Shown here piece by piece: positions 36,147 to 48,702 of a stretch of DNA of 64,000 nt. The DNA lies in contig NZ_JAMXWN010000001.1 in NCBI RefSeq assembly GCF_024125425.1, forward strand, positions 62,001 to 126,000, in the 5' to 3' direction. Source of the DNA: Sporolactobacillus kofuensis. GTDB taxonomy: Bacteria; Bacillota; Bacilli; Bacillales; Sporolactobacillaceae. Within the stretch, counting starts at the first letter, position 1. Every line of letters starts with the position of its first letter. The translations under genes and the position numbers were made by a program. The notes beneath the pieces were generated by a model. That model worked only from the letters and a program-made list of their open reading frames with translations, did not search any database and had not been told where the DNA came from.

Positions 36147-37154
36147 ATGGTGCAACAATTGATCTTAATTATTCTTTGGGTTATTATTTATTGCTATATG
36201 ATTGCGGCATCCATTGACTTCGGAACAGCATTTTATCTTTTCTACAGTCAGCAAAGAAATCTTGGTGAGCAAATCATTTCACCATTACTCTATTGGATGT
36301 CACCTCTTTCAGAAATTATGAATATTGGCTTCATTTTGCTCTTTACGGCAGTACTGAGTTTGTCACCGGAGATTATTCTTAACTTCCAAATGCCATTGGT
36401 CTTTTGTGGTGTTCTTGCGCTTACATTAACGGTTTTAAAAGGAACATGTGCGGCTTTAGCAGATTTGCTGCCAAAAGAAAATCGTTTGAAAAAATTGTTC
36501 TTCATGGGGAATGGGATCACCGGGATTTTTGTTCCCATTGTACTCAGCATTGTTCTTGTGATCAGTGAAGGGGGATTTTCAGGTTACGGAACCGGGCATT
36601 TAGGATCATTTGTGGTCCATTTATTATCGAATTTTTATTTTTGGTCTGTAATGATCATTGCCGTTGTGAGCATTTTTTATATAAGTGCAATGTACCTCAT
36701 TCACTTTGGGATGCGCAGCAAAAATGAGTCGCTCGTTGAACATTTTCGTAATATTGCTTTGTTTTGGAGTATGCCGACAGTGCTTGCGAGTGGTCTTGTA
36801 TTTCTTGGACTTGAACGACAGAATCCACAACATTTTACGAGTACACTTGATGTTTCGTGGATGTTTATGCTCTCCCTTATTTCTCTTCTTGGCGCGGTCT
36901 CGCTCGTTTTTATGAGGAGATATAAAGGCTTTTTCATTCTTGTTATGCTGCAATATTTTTTTGCGTTGATTGGTTACACATTGTCTCATTTTCCATTTTT
37001 GATTTATCCGGATATTATGATGGACCATCATTTAGCTTTGTGGGCAAATTCCCGTTGGTTCTTTATCAGTGTCATGATTGTTTCTCTAATTGTTTTATCC
37101 GCGTTTCTGAGATCCAGAAATCGAGTGGCCATCCGGAATGAGGCAAATAAATAG
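36147..37154 (+). CDS. Orphan CydB-like membrane protein (cytochrome d oxidase subunit II family)
   Basis: A 335-residue protein with about nine membrane helices. The first helix ends YMIAASIDFGTAFYLFY, like the FDFG start of CydB/YthB proteins; later parts diverge. It is unlike the true cydB at 1-903, and no cydA-type partner is adjacent. It may pair with a CydA elsewhere or be a regulatory or degenerate paralogue. The frame is open from ATG 36093, but TATAAT at 36082-36087 would put the transcript start at that codon, so ATG 36147 is favoured despite a weak ribosome site. Confidence 0.72.
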   Translation: MVQQLILIILWVIIYCYMIAASIDFGTAFYLFYSQQRNLGEQIISPLLYWMSPLSEIMNIGFILLFTAVLSLSPEIILNFQMPLVFCGVLALTLTVLKGTCAALADLLPKENRLKKLFFMGNGITGIFVPIVLSIVLVISEGGFSGYGTGHLGSFVVHLLSNFYFWSVMIIAVVSIFYISAMYLIHFGMRSKNESLVEHFRNIALFWSMPTVLASGLVFLGLERQNPQHFTSTLDVSWMFMLSLISLLGAVSLVFMRRYKGFFILVMLQYFFALIGYTLSHFPFLIYPDIMMDHHLALWANSRWFFISVMIVSLIVLSAFLRSRNRVAIRNEANK

Positions 37155-37187
37155 TTCCAATAAAGTATTGTTTTGAGAATCAGAAAA

Positions 37188-37237
37188 AAGAAAAGGCACA
37201 GGGAAACAATAATTATTGTCTCCTTGTGCCTTTTCTT
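37188..37237. terminator. Bidirectional terminator between the CydB-like gene and rnjA
   Basis: A long, nearly perfect hairpin (AAGAAAAGGCACA...TGTGCCTTTTCTT with an inner ACAAT/ATTGT stem) lies between convergent genes. Confidence 0.85.
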
Positions 37238-37242
37238 AATGA

Positions 37243-38949
37243 TTAATTGCTGCTTTCAACCTGTTTGTTTGCTTTTTCATCAACTTCCATAATAATCGGA
37301 AGAATCATTGGCCTACGACGTGTCCGTTCATAAAGAAACGGCTGCAATAGATCGGTGACCTCGCTTTTTATCTCAGACCATTGCAACTTTTCTCGTTGAA
37401 TGACTTCCTGAAGCCGAGCTGCAAGGAGATTTTGTGCTTCATTAATTAAATCTCCAGATTCCCGCATGTAGACAAAACCACGAGAAATGATATCGGGACC
37501 GGCTAGAATTTTATGTGCAGAAATATCGGCGCTTACAACGACGATCACTAATCCTTCTTCTGACAAAATTTTACGGTCGCGAAGGACGATATTACCGATA
37601 TCTCCAATGCCGCTCCCATCAATGTATACAGATCCTGATGGTATTTTTCCTGTAACACTTGCAGAATTTTGATCCAGTGCTAAGACATCACCAATATTCA
37701 TGATGAATGAATGATCAAAAGGGATCCCGCAGCCGTGTGCAGTTTCGACGTGTTTTTTGAGCATTCGATATTCACCATGGATAGGCATGAAAAATTTCGG
37801 CTTAAGCAAGCGTAACATCAGCTTTTCTTCTTCTTGACCACCATGTCCCGAGGTATGAATGTTGCTCAATTTTCCGTGGATAACATCGGCACCGGCCCGA
37901 TAGAGCTGATTGATTGTCCGATTAATACTCACTTTATTTCCAGGAATTGGTGAGGAGGAGAAAATGACCGTATCACCAGGTTGTACTTGGATCTGCCTAT
38001 GTGTTCCGTTGGCAATGCGAGAGAGTGCGGCCATTGGTTCACCTTGGCTACCCGTGCAGAGTATTGTAACTTCTTGATCGGGTAGTTGATTTAATTGTGA
38101 ATGGTCAATGAACGTATCCTTTGGCGCTTTGATGTAGCCGAGCTCCTCACCAATGGTGATCGATGCTTCCATGCTCCGACCAAAAACCGCTATTTTTCTG
38201 TTTGTTTCCACTGCAGCATCGACTACTTGCTGTAAACGATGGATATTAGAAGCGAAGGTCGCAAAGATTATCCGGCCATTTACTTTCCGGAATATATCTT
38301 TGATATTTTCGCCAACCTCACGTTCAGTCATGGTGAATCCAGGCACTTCGGCATTGGTGCTGTCCGACATCAGACAAAGCACGCCTTCCTTTCCGATTTC
38401 CGCCATTTTTGTTAAATTGGCAATTTGACCGCCAACCGGTGTGAAATCGAACTTGAAATCACCTGTTTCCACAATATTTCCTTGAGGCGTTTTGACGACA
38501 ATTCCGTACGAGTCAGGAATACTGTGTGTAGTACGGAAAAAACTGACCGAAGTTTTTTGAAACTTGATGACATCATCTTCGGTAACTTCGTGAATAACGG
38601 TTTGCCTTAGAAGATTGTGTTCATCAAGCTTATTACGAATCAAGCCTGCTGCCAGTTTGCCGGCGTAAATGGGAATGTTTACTGCACGCAGTAAATAAGG
38701 AACGCCGCCAATATGATCTTCGTGTCCGTGAGTAATGAACAAGCCCTTAATTTTATCGGCGTTTTTCACCAGGTAGCTGTAATCCGGGATGACGTAATCA
38801 ATTCCCAATAACTCATCTTCCGGAAATTTTATTCCAGCATCAATGACAATAATTTCATCTTGAAACTGAACAGCATAGGTGTTTTTGCCGATTTCGCCTA
38901 GTCCGCCGAGGGAAAATACGGCAGTTTGATGGTTTTTAACAAATTTCAT
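37243..38949 (-). CDS. rnjA: Ribonuclease J1
   Basis: Endo- and 5'-exoribonuclease central to mRNA turnover and 16S rRNA maturation. The 568-residue beta-CASP metallo-beta-lactamase protein has [48 protein letters not shown] and PIHGEYR. It is nearly colinear with B. subtilis RNase J1 from [20 protein letters not shown] on, so ATG 38949 is the start. It lies 4 bases after rpoY in one operon. Confidence 0.96.
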   Translation of the reverse strand: MKFVKNHQTAVFSLGGLGEIGKNTYAVQFQDEIIVIDAGIKFPEDELLGIDYVIPDYSYLVKNADKIKGLFITHGHEDHIGGVPYLLRAVNIPIYAGKLAAGLIRNKLDEHNLLRQTVIHEVTEDDVIKFQKTSVSFFRTTHSIPDSYGIVVKTPQGNIVETGDFKFDFTPVGGQIANLTKMAEIGKEGVLCLMSDSTNAEVPGFTMTEREVGENIKDIFRKVNGRIIFATFASNIHRLQQVVDAAVETNRKIAVFGRSMEASITIGEELGYIKAPKDTFIDHSQLNQLPDQEVTILCTGSQGEPMAALSRIANGTHRQIQVQPGDTVIFSSSPIPGNKVSINRTINQLYRAGADVIHGKLSNIHTSGHGGQEEEKLMLRLLKPKFFMPIHGEYRMLKKHVETAHGCGIPFDHSFIMNIGDVLALDQNSASVTGKIPSGSVYIDGSGIGDIGNIVLRDRKILSEEGLVIVVVSADISAHKILAGPDIISRGFVYMRESGDLINEAQNLLAARLQEVIQREKLQWSEIKSEVTDLLQPFLYERTRRRPMILPIIMEVDEKANKQVESSN

Positions 38950-38953
38950 AGGG

Positions 38954-39163
38954 TTATATCTTCTCCAGTTTAAATTCGGCAGACTTTTTTTCATAATCGA
39001 GAAATTTTCCGGTTAGGGGTTGAATAAATTCCACATTATAGGGCCTGTCTAAAAGTTTTTTACGTACATCGCGTACATCAGTAGCTTCTAGATAAAGCGT
39101 TTCCGTTTGTTCACGAACCGGAACCTCGTCTTTCGAAGCTTGATACAATACTTTAAAAATCAT
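38954..39163 (-). CDS. rpoY: RNA polymerase epsilon subunit
   Basis: A 69-residue accessory subunit of RNA polymerase found in Firmicutes (formerly YkzG/DUF1447), implicated in phage defence-like protection and complex stability. It starts [20 protein letters not shown] and contains the family's LYLEA and [19 protein letters not shown] 39163 follows GGAGGGAGC. The rpoY-rnjA order is conserved across Bacillales. Confidence 0.94.
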   Translation of the reverse strand: MIFKVLYQASKDEVPVREQTETLYLEATDVRDVRKKLLDRPYNVEFIQPLTGKFLDYEKKSAEFKLEKI

Positions 39164-39461
39164 AATCCATGCTCCCTCCAAAAAAATTGATTCTAAAGAC
39201 CATTATATATGAAATGCCGAGCTTTTTCACTGTCCGAGTTTTGTTTCCTAAAGAAATCAGCAAATCATCTTGAATGAAGTGGTGATCTGTACATGATATT
39301 GATCGATACCTTTAGCTTTGACAATGCTCAAAAAATCATTCTGTAATAACGAATATAACTGTGTAAACTGCTATAATGAAAAGGTTATGAGCGCTTTTAG
39401 ACGATCAGCTTTGGCACGATGCGTGATCGCTACACAATCTACAGACTGGGGGATTCAGAAA

Positions 39462-40250
39462 TTGGCTAAACCAAAGATTGTTTTTTTTGATATCGATGAT
39501 ACGTTGTACGATCAGAACAAAACAGTACCGGATTCGACGGCAGAAGCGATACATAAGCTTCAGAGCAAAGGTGTGATTACAGCAATTGCTACGGGTCGTG
39601 CCCCATTCATGTTCCGTAAACTGAGACAGCAATTAACTATTCATACCTTTGTAAGCATCAATGGTTCTTTTGTTGTTCATGAAGACGCCCCTGTGTACAC
39701 CAATCCTATCCAGAAACCGTTGCTTAAATTGTTGGTTTCAGGCGCTGAGAAACAAGGCTTTTCACTTGCCTTTGTTAATGAAGAGACAATGAAAATGCAC
39801 AGAACAGCTTCACGTGAGGCGATTATGGGCATTGAAAGCTTAAAGTTGCCTTTGCCTTTTCCTGAAACCGATCCTGACTTTTACAAAGAGCATGATGTTT
39901 ATCAAGGCCTGCTTTTCTATTCAGAGCAAGATAATCGTGAATTCTTAGAACAAACGCCTCTTAACACATTAAGATATGTACGGTGGCATGAATGCGGCGT
40001 GGATGTCATTCCACATAATGGTTCGAAAGCAGAAGGGATCAAACAACTGTTGAAAATATTGAATTTTACTCCTGAGGACGCCTGTGCATTCGGAGATGGA
40101 AATAATGATGTGGAAATGCTCTCCTATGTCGGAACAGGAATTGCAATGGGCAATGCTGTGGAAGCTGCAAAAAAATCAGCAGATCTTGTTACGACATCTG
40201 TTCAAAAAGATGGTATTTATCATGGATTACAACAGATTGGGTTATTGTAA
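39462..40250 (+). CDS. ykrA: HAD superfamily Cof-type phosphatase (YkrA-like)
   Basis: A 262-residue HAD phosphatase: motif I FFDIDDTLYD, motif II SINGS (near residue 65), a C2-type cap domain, and motifs III/IV GDGNNDVEML. Cof-type members act on sugar phosphates and phosphorylated cofactors; the substrate here is unknown. TTG 39462 is chosen because GGGGGA lies 7 bases upstream and it gives the usual length. The frame is open back to 39318 without family similarity. It is divergent from rpoY-rnjA, as in B. subtilis. Confidence 0.88.
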   Translation: MAKPKIVFFDIDDTLYDQNKTVPDSTAEAIHKLQSKGVITAIATGRAPFMFRKLRQQLTIHTFVSINGSFVVHEDAPVYTNPIQKPLLKLLVSGAEKQGFSLAFVNEETMKMHRTASREAIMGIESLKLPLPFPETDPDFYKEHDVYQGLLFYSEQDNREFLEQTPLNTLRYVRWHECGVDVIPHNGSKAEGIKQLLKILNFTPEDACAFGDGNNDVEMLSYVGTGIAMGNAVEAAKKSADLVTTSVQKDGIYHGLQQIGLL

Positions 40251-40283
40251 GAAAAGTATTGATGTTATGGAGCAGTGCATAGA

Positions 40284-40311
40284 AAAAGAGCCACGATTTT
40301 GCGGCTCTTTT
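40284..40311. terminator. Bidirectional terminator between ykrA and def
   Basis: AAAAGAGCC and GGCTCTTTT around a 10-base loop, between convergent genes. Confidence 0.85.
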
Positions 40312-40328
40312 ACATTTATATGGGGTCA

Positions 40329-40886
40329 TCAGTAAAGATCACTTTCAACAATATGATCTGGAATCTTAAATGGATCTTCTTTATTAATATGATCAAAAAA
40401 CAAAATGCCGTCCAAATGGTCAATCTCATGCTGGATCGCAATGGCGGGATAACCTTTAAGCCGTAAAGTTAATGGCGTTCCGTCAATATCAAATGCCTTT
40501 ACTTTAACCCTTGCGTGACGAGGAACATACCCGGGAACTTCTCGATCAACTGAGAGACACCCTTCACCGCCTTCAAGATAAGTGTTTTCAACAGAATGAC
40601 TGATGATTTTCGGATTGAACAGCATGTATTCGTAATGTTTGCCACTTTCATCGTCCAAATATAATGCAATCATTCGCTTGCTGATGGCAATTTGAGGTGC
40701 CGCAATTCCAATGCCTGCACGTAGACCATATTTTTTTGCAACCTCTTCGTTCTGGCTATTTTTGAGAAATTCAAGCATCTTTTTCAATGTATCTTTTTCT
40801 TCTTCTGTAGCGGGCAGCGGCACCTCACGCGCAACTTGTCTAAGTATTGGATTGCCTTCTCGAATTATATCTTCCATCGTAATCAT
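40329..40886 (-). CDS. def: Peptide deformylase
   Basis: Removes the formyl group from the N-terminal methionine of new proteins. The 185-residue type 2 enzyme has the three motifs [14 protein letters not shown] and QHEIDHLDG that bind the catalytic metal. The insertion between motif 1 and 2 (about 35 residues with [11 protein letters not shown]) is typical of the Gram-positive type. ATG 40886 follows GAAGGAGTGG. Gene position next to ykrA and pdhA matches B. subtilis ykrB. Confidence 0.95.
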   Translation of the reverse strand: MITMEDIIREGNPILRQVAREVPLPATEEEKDTLKKMLEFLKNSQNEEVAKKYGLRAGIGIAAPQIAISKRMIALYLDDESGKHYEYMLFNPKIISHSVENTYLEGGEGCLSVDREVPGYVPRHARVKVKAFDIDGTPLTLRLKGYPAIAIQHEIDHLDGILFFDHINKEDPFKIPDHIVESDLY

Positions 40887-41037
40887 GATTAGAGCCACTC
40901 CTTCTGCCATTCAGTACAACAGTCACACCATGGACTGCTTCTTTTTTCTGCTAATTCTAGTGTATCATTAAACGTACAAAATGTTTACCTCACTGATTCG
41001 TCTTTCGCTGTGCTGATCATGAGCCAAAGCCTTTGGT

Positions 41038-41065
41038 TTGACTTAGTTAAATGAAGTATTATAAA
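41038..41065 (+). promoter_or_regulatory. Promoter of the pdh operon
   Basis: TTGACT (41038-41043), 16-base spacer, TATAAA (41060-41065), about 210 bases before pdhA. A small hairpin (TCCTG with CAGGA) followed by TTTTT lies near the expected transcript start; its stem is short and its role is doubtful. Confidence 0.55.
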
Positions 41066-41190
41066 CTAAAATGGAAAAATCCTGTATATAGTCAGGACTG
41101 TTTTTACCTGTTCCTAAGGGGTTTTTGAGAATAAACGTAACAATAGGTGAAATGATTTTTAACTTTTCAGAAAGTGGCTTGCCGCGAGAT

Positions 41191-41241
41191 GTTTCATTTA
41201 ACTGAAAACGCTTTAGTGAAATAAATCACTTTAGTTGAAAC
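41191..41241. promoter_or_regulatory. cre-like site within nested inverted repeats in the pdh leader
   Basis: TGAAAACGCTTTAG at 41203-41216 resembles a CcpA cre site. It lies between GTTTCA (41191-41196) and TGAAAC (41236-41241), with an inner AGTGA-N6-TCACT (41215-41230). This is about 130 bases downstream of the likely transcript start and 38 bases before pdhA. Confidence 0.4.
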
Positions 41242-41260
41242 ATGGAAACATGAATACTGA

Positions 41261-43344
<2,084 letters not shown>

Positions 43345-43436
43345 GAGAAAAATTTGTTACTTAGTTTTCTGATCCAGTAAAAATCGTGCTTATCAAAATT
43401 GATGGATGTTGATGAAGTGAAGGAGAGTGAACGCCG

Positions 43437-44726
43437 TTGGCCTATTTGTTTAAATTACCGGATATCGGTGAAGGCATTCATGAGGGTGAAATACTTAAAT
43501 GGTTTGTCAAACCAGGAGATACTGTCCGAGAGGACGATACATTAGCGGAAGTTCAAAATGATAAAGCGGTTGTAGAAATACCTTCACCTGTTAATGGCAA
43601 GGTATTAACGCTCGATGCAGAAGAGGGCCAAGTTGTTGAAGTGGGTACAGTGGTCATTACTCTCGAATCAGACGATGGAGAGAATGAAAATGATGGAGAT
43701 GCTGTTCCTGCTCACGAAGATCTTCAATTTGCGGCTGTTCATGAACAAGATCTGAAACAGGAGACAACAGTTCCTGAAAAATCGGAGAAAAATGAGCATC
43801 CGATGATTATTGCTATGCCGTCTGTACGCAAATACGCAAGAGATAAAGGAGTCAATCTTTCCTTAGTTACAGGATCAGGAACGAACGGACGAGTACTAAA
43901 AGAAGATATTGATCTGTTCCTGAATCAACCGACGACCGACGAAAAGCAAAGTGAAACCCCAATAACTGAAGCAGAAGATCCTTCTGAGAAGGTTGTTCAA
44001 AATTCCAATAATGACCATGTTGATGGGATGGAAATTCGTGAGAAATTTAAGGGGATTCGTCGAGCAATCGCTCGCGCAACCGCACAATCCATGCAAACAG
44101 CACCTCATGTAACGCTCATGGATGAAGTTGATGTCACCAAATTGGTCGCACATCGACAATTATTTAAAATAGAAGCACAGAAAAATGGCGTAAAATTAAC
44201 CTATCTTCCATATATTTTAAAGGCACTTATTGCAGCATTAAAAGAATTTCCAATTATTAATGCTTCACTCGATGAAGAGCACCAGGAAATTGTTTACAAA
44301 AAGTACTATAATATCGGCATTGCTGCGAATACGGATGCTGGTTTGGTCGTTCCCGTTGTGAAGCATGCTGAGACAAAGTCAATGTATGCTATAGCTCAAG
44401 AAATCCAAGAACTTGCTGAAAAAGCGAGAACAGGTAAGCTGACTTCAGATGAGATGAGGGGCGGAACCTGCACAATTTCTAACATTGGATCTGAAGGAGG
44501 ACAATGGTTTACTCCTGTTATTAATCAGCCTGAATCAGCCATTCTTGGTGTGGGTAGGATTTCTGAAAAGGCCATTGTTCGAGATGGTCAAATTGTTGCT
44601 GCACCGATTCTCGCTCTGTCCATGAGTTTTGACCATCGTCTGATCGATGGGGCAACCGCTCAAAGAGCAATGAACAAAATAAAAAGATTGTTAGAAGATC
44701 CACAAAGACTTATCTTGGAGGGGTAG
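43437..44726 (+). CDS. pdhC: Dihydrolipoamide acetyltransferase (E2 of pyruvate dehydrogenase)
   Basis: Core of the complex; transfers acetyl to CoA. The 429-residue protein has one lipoyl domain with the modified lysine in [11 protein letters not shown] (near residue 43), a charged linker, the E1/E3-binding domain ([15 protein letters not shown], near 125-160), and the acetyltransferase domain ending with the catalytic [12 protein letters not shown] 43437 follows AAGGAGAG. There is a 92-base gap after pdhB without a visible promoter or terminator. Confidence 0.95.
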   Translation: MAYLFKLPDIGEGIHEGEILKWFVKPGDTVREDDTLAEVQNDKAVVEIPSPVNGKVLTLDAEEGQVVEVGTVVITLESDDGENENDGDAVPAHEDLQFAAVHEQDLKQETTVPEKSEKNEHPMIIAMPSVRKYARDKGVNLSLVTGSGTNGRVLKEDIDLFLNQPTTDEKQSETPITEAEDPSEKVVQNSNNDHVDGMEIREKFKGIRRAIARATAQSMQTAPHVTLMDEVDVTKLVAHRQLFKIEAQKNGVKLTYLPYILKALIAALKEFPIINASLDEEHQEIVYKKYYNIGIAANTDAGLVVPVVKHAETKSMYAIAQEIQELAEKARTGKLTSDEMRGGTCTISNIGSEGGQWFTPVINQPESAILGVGRISEKAIVRDGQIVAAPILALSMSFDHRLIDGATAQRAMNKIKRLLEDPQRLILEG

Positions 44727-44728
44727 AG

Positions 44729-46138
44729 ATGGTAGTAGGTGAGTTTACAACGGAAGTGGATACAGTGGTCATTGGCGCTGGACCCGGTGGTTATGTTGCT
44801 GCAATTCGTGCTGCTCAACTTGGTCAGAAGGTAATTGTGATTGAAAAGGAGCATGTCGGCGGAGTCTGCCTGAATGTTGGATGTATTCCTTCAAAAGCAT
44901 TAATTTCTGCAAGCCATCGGTATGAACAAATGAATCATTCTGAAGCTTTTGGTATTACAGCGGAGAATGTGAGTGTTGATTTTCTTAAGGTTCAAGAATG
45001 GAAGAGTCAGGTTGTTGATCGTCTGACGGGCGGCGTTAAAGGACTATTTAAAGCACACGGTATTGAACTCGTCGAAGGCGAAGCTTTATTCGTGGACACT
45101 GATGTTGTACGGGTGAACCACGGCTATGAGTCATCCCGATACAAATTTAACCACTGCATTATTGCTACCGGATCAAGCCCAATTGAGATTCCCGGATTTA
45201 AATGGAGTGATCGTGTACTCTCCTCAACAGGAGCTCTCGCCTTAAAAGAAGTACCAAAAAAACTTGTCGTTATTGGCGGCGGGTATATTGGTATTGAATT
45301 GAGTTCGGCTTTTGCCGGATTTGGTACAGAGGTGATCATTCTCGAAGGTACACCTTCCATTCTCCCTGCATTTGAAAAACGTCTCATTGCCCCAGTAAAG
45401 AAGAAATTAAAGGCAAAAGGCGTTACCATTTATACGAATGCTTTGGCAAAAAGTGTTGAAGAATCCGCAAATGGTGTAGCTGTGACTGCAGAAGTGAAAG
45501 GGAAAGTACAAGTCTTCGATGCGGATTATGTCATGGTTACAGTAGGACGCCGACCGAATACAAAAGATCTTGGCCTGGACTTGGCGGGAGTTGAGGTCAC
45601 GGATCGAGGATTAATCAAGGTCGATAAGCAAGGAAAAACAACGTCTGAAAAAATCTATGCAGTCGGTGATATTGTAGCAGGACTTGCACTTGCGCATAAA
45701 GCCTCTTATGAAGGAAAAGTTGCAGCCGAAGCGATTAACGGAGAGGCAGCGGAAGTGGATTATCATGTCATGCCGGCAGTCGTCTTCTCAGATCCTGAAA
45801 TCGCATCAGTAGGTTTATCTGAAGATGAAGCAATCAAAGAAGGATTTGAAGTGAAAACGGGTCAATTCCCTTTTGCAGCAAATGGACGTGCGCTTTCATT
45901 AGGTGAGACAGATGGATTTCTTAAGATTGTATCACGGGCATCCGATGGATTAGTTCTCGGTGCGCAAATTGTTGGTACAGGCGCTAGTGATATGATCGCT
46001 GAATTCGGCTTAGCTATTGAATCCGGGATGACCGTTGAAGATATTGCTTTGACCATCCATGCCCACCCGACACTTGGGGAAATGGCTATGGAAGCAGCGG
46101 ACGTTGTTCTTGGTAGACCGATTCATATTGCAAAATAA
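44729..46138 (+). CDS. pdhD: Dihydrolipoamide dehydrogenase (E3)
   Basis: FAD enzyme that reoxidises the lipoyl group of E2 and makes NADH. The 469-residue protein has the FAD motif [17 protein letters not shown], the redox disulfide [13 protein letters not shown], the NAD motif GGGYIGIE and the C-terminal active-site [18 protein letters not shown] precedes the ATG, 2 bases after pdhC. It ends the operon before a strong bidirectional terminator. Confidence 0.96.
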   Translation: MVVGEFTTEVDTVVIGAGPGGYVAAIRAAQLGQKVIVIEKEHVGGVCLNVGCIPSKALISASHRYEQMNHSEAFGITAENVSVDFLKVQEWKSQVVDRLTGGVKGLFKAHGIELVEGEALFVDTDVVRVNHGYESSRYKFNHCIIATGSSPIEIPGFKWSDRVLSSTGALALKEVPKKLVVIGGGYIGIELSSAFAGFGTEVIILEGTPSILPAFEKRLIAPVKKKLKAKGVTIYTNALAKSVEESANGVAVTAEVKGKVQVFDADYVMVTVGRRPNTKDLGLDLAGVEVTDRGLIKVDKQGKTTSEKIYAVGDIVAGLALAHKASYEGKVAAEAINGEAAEVDYHVMPAVVFSDPEIASVGLSEDEAIKEGFEVKTGQFPFAANGRALSLGETDGFLKIVSRASDGLVLGAQIVGTGASDMIAEFGLAIESGMTVEDIALTIHAHPTLGEMAMEAADVVLGRPIHIAK

Positions 46139-46189
46139 CGAGTACTAACTTTAAGTAGTTCTACTAAAAATAAATAATTTAGAATAAAA

Positions 46190-46222
46190 AAGGCCTGAGT
46201 AAAATCAATTTACTCAGGCCTT
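46190..46222. terminator. Bidirectional terminator between pdhD and yktB
   Basis: A perfect 14-bp stem (AAGGCCTGAGTAAA with TTTACTCAGGCCTT, 5-base loop) between convergent genes. Confidence 0.88.
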
Positions 46223-46242
46223 AACCTATGTAAGAATTTTTT

Positions 46243-46896
46243 TCAAGAAGAGGATACTGACGTGTGCGCGCAGTGCTTCGCAAGTTGATAAAGGGGAAGA
46301 AGTTTGTTTGCTTGATCCTTTAGGTAGTCTGCTAATTGTTTTCCATTTCTTGCTCGTGGGTCTTCTTTTGAAATGACTACGCCACATAGTAACTCTGCTT
46401 TACGTACTTTACTCAGGCGGTTGAACATTTTTGTTAGCTGATCAGCACTGATCTTTTCGTGAATGACGTACGCGGAATCCGTATGATCCATCGACCAACA
46501 AAAATAACGCGGTGTATTATCCATGATCTCAGGTATTCTCGATAATAATGATTCTCCAAGCTCCTTTCTGTCCGGATAGTCATCAATACATGCGAGCCAG
46601 AAAAACAAATGCGATTGCCAGATACCAAATTGAAAATGCGGATATTTTTTATAACCACGTTTATCCTCCGCTAACGCAAACCAAGTGCTGTCGGGTGGAT
46701 TCACTGTTCGACGTGCATGACGGGCAATATGAGTGTAGAAAAATGCATTGGTCTGTTTATTTAAAAAGGGGACGAGCTGATCTGCCAATCCTTTAAATTT
46801 CGGTTGAATCTGTTCTTTGATGGCATTCATCCGGTTTTCGAGGCCGGGAAGTTCCATCAACTCAAAATCCTTTTTTGTAAAACCGTTCAGAGACAT
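46243..46896 (-). CDS. yktB: DUF1054 family protein (YktB)
   Basis: A 217-residue soluble protein of the YktB/DUF1054 family of Firmicutes; biochemical function unknown. Landmarks: GFTKKDFELMELPGLENRM at the start, HIARHARRTVNPPDSTWFA in the middle, and HFQFGIWQSHLFFWLACI. ATG 46896 follows AAGGAGTGAAC. As in B. subtilis it lies behind the pdh operon, but slp, speA and yktA are absent here. Confidence 0.9.
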   Translation of the reverse strand: MSLNGFTKKDFELMELPGLENRMNAIKEQIQPKFKGLADQLVPFLNKQTNAFFYTHIARHARRTVNPPDSTWFALAEDKRGYKKYPHFQFGIWQSHLFFWLACIDDYPDRKELGESLLSRIPEIMDNTPRYFCWSMDHTDSAYVIHEKISADQLTKMFNRLSKVRKAELLCGVVISKEDPRARNGKQLADYLKDQANKLLPLYQLAKHCAHTSVSSS

Positions 46897-47111
46897 GCTG
46901 TTCACTCCTTATTCAAACATTCCTTGTTTCTCATAGTCTACCACAGCTTCAATGGTGAATTGGGCTGAAAGCTTTTGAAGAATGAGAATTATTATGGAAA
47001 TAAGCGCGGTACGACAGCATAAACTAGAGAAACATAATCAATTACTCGGGTTGAAAATAGTTATGTTCCTTTGCTCATTACAATGACTCCTGAAGGGAAG
47101 TGGCAATTGCC

Positions 47112-47300
47112 ATGAAAGCGTTCAATCAGACACTGAGCAGGAAGGACGCAGAAAAGAGGATCCCTAAAGTACGTGTGGAGATTGACACTGAACTGATGAC
47201 TTTGCATCATGCCCTAATGAAGAAAGACTACAAAACCATTAAGTTGTGCAAACAAAGATTGGAAAAACTGCGAAAAGAAATGCTACTTCTGGAGATATAA
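47112..47300 (+). CDS. Small helical protein, YkzI-like
   Basis: A 62-residue, lysine-rich, fully helical protein: NQTLSRKDAEKRIPKVRVEIDTELMTLHHALMKKD then a coiled helix ending EMLLLEI. Size and position between yktB and suhB match B. subtilis ykzI, of unknown function. ATG 47112 is 9 bases after AAGGGAAGTGG; a GTG at 47100 overlaps that site. A terminator follows. Confidence 0.65.
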   Translation: MKAFNQTLSRKDAEKRIPKVRVEIDTELMTLHHALMKKDYKTIKLCKQRLEKLRKEMLLLEI

Positions 47301-47367
47301 CTATTCTCTAATTCGTACAACATTTTTTAATCTGGATATTCGAAATTTCGCAATTGAAATTAAAAAA

Positions 47368-47400
47368 AAATCGCCACAATCAGCGGCGATTTTTATTTTT
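47368..47400 (+). terminator. Terminator of the ykzI-like gene
   Basis: AAATCGCC and GGCGATTT around a 9-base loop, then TTATTTTT. Confidence 0.85.
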
Positions 47401-47473
47401 ATCTCTAAATGATGTAGTATTAATTTTAAACGAAAGGCGTCTTAGATGAAGACGCAGAACCGGGAGTGAAAAA

Positions 47474-48304
47474 ATGAATCAAACTGAATGGGCAATGCTT
47501 GAGAAGAGAGTAACAGGTTGGATCAAAGAAGCAGCTGCTCGCTTGCGTGCTTCACTTACCAATCCATTAGAAATTAGTGAGAAAAGTGCACATAATGATC
47601 TCGTTACGAACATGGATCGCTCGATTGAACACTTTCTTGTTGGTAAGATCAAGGATCATTATCCAGAGCATCGAATTATCTCCGAAGAAGGATACGGGGA
47701 CGAAGTTACAGATACCAATGGGATATTATGGCTCCTTGATCCGATTGACGGGACACTGAATTATGTGATGCAAAAACGCTTTTTCGCCATTTCGATCGGT
47801 ATTTATGAAAATGGAGAGGGGCGCGCCGCCTTCATCTATGATGTAATGGGCGATGAACTCTTTCATTGTCTTTCAGGAAAGGGTGCTTATAAAAACAATG
47901 CAAAGTTAGAGCCACTCACCAAAATTCATATCGATGACGCGTTGATTGATCTAAGTCCGACATGGCTTAAGCCCAATCGGCGTATCGATGAAGATGTATT
48001 TACTGAAATCATAAAGCGATGCAGTGGTACGCGCGCTTACGGTGCAGCTTCTCTTGAACTGGCGTATGTGGCAGCGGGACTTCTTGATGCCTATTTTACG
48101 ATGCGGCTTTCCCCATGGGATTATGGTGCTGGTCTAATCCTATTGTCTGAGGTCGGCGGATGTCATTCCCGTGCTGATGGTGTACCAATCAATATTCTAT
48201 CAAAAACCTCTGTAATCGCCGCTCGTCCCGGATTATATGAGGATTTGATACAACATATTAAGGAACAAGTAGCGTCTGGCAAACGCCTCAACGAACCACA
48301 ATGA
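47474..48304 (+). CDS. suhB: Inositol monophosphatase family protein
   Basis: A 276-residue lithium-sensitive sugar phosphatase family member (B. subtilis YktC). Metal motifs: EEGYGD (Glu), LDPIDGTLNY, and SPWDYGAGLILLSEVGG. It removes phosphate from inositol 1-phosphate or related phosphates; the in vivo substrate is not clear. CCGGGAGTGA precedes the ATG. It is convergent with the small ylaF gene, with only 15 bases between stops and no hairpin. Confidence 0.93.
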   Translation: MNQTEWAMLEKRVTGWIKEAAARLRASLTNPLEISEKSAHNDLVTNMDRSIEHFLVGKIKDHYPEHRIISEEGYGDEVTDTNGILWLLDPIDGTLNYVMQKRFFAISIGIYENGEGRAAFIYDVMGDELFHCLSGKGAYKNNAKLEPLTKIHIDDALIDLSPTWLKPNRRIDEDVFTEIIKRCSGTRAYGAASLELAYVAAGLLDAYFTMRLSPWDYGAGLILLSEVGGCHSRADGVPINILSKTSVIAARPGLYEDLIQHIKEQVASGKRLNEPQ

Positions 48305-48319
48305 GTGACTATAAAATTT

Positions 48320-48502
48320 TTACATTCGATTTTCTTTCTTCTGTTGCATCGCTTTGATCATGAAGCTGAGCCACATAAACAAGATAACAGCAAAGGCGCA
48401 GAGAAGCATAAAAAGTGGCTGTCCATAAACCATCCCTGCAGCTACACCGATCAAACCTGCTGCAGTCAAAATTAAGAACAGAATGTATAAACTTCGGAAC
48501 AT
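48320..48502 (-). CDS. ylaF: Small membrane protein, DUF5325 (YlaF)
   Basis: A 60-residue protein with two membrane helices (LYILFLILTAAGLIGVAAGMV and LFMLLCAFAVILFMWLSFMI) and a basic tail. Matches YlaF/DUF5325 in size and position next to typA. ATG 48502 follows AGGAGGTG. The open frame runs upstream to 48709, but the ribosome site and family fix this start. Function unknown. Confidence 0.85.
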   Translation of the reverse strand: MFRSLYILFLILTAAGLIGVAAGMVYGQPLFMLLCAFAVILFMWLSFMIKAMQQKKENRM

Positions 48503-48702
48503 AGAAACACCTCCTGGAGATATCATAGGACGCTTTTCCGTAAAGTACAAATGATAAATGGTCGGGAACTTGAGAAAAATAAATTTCGTGATCAACAGAA
48601 AAAATTGACAACATAAGGTTGCTTGTGAGAGAATAATTTGCATGTGTATGTTTCGGCTATCTAATGCGAAGCGACGGATATTATGAGGAGAGTATAGAAT
48701 AA

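Noticed and set aside
41080-41105. Attenuator hairpin at the start of the pdh transcript
   Set aside because: Stem is only about 5 bp and close to the expected start site; not enough to call a regulator.
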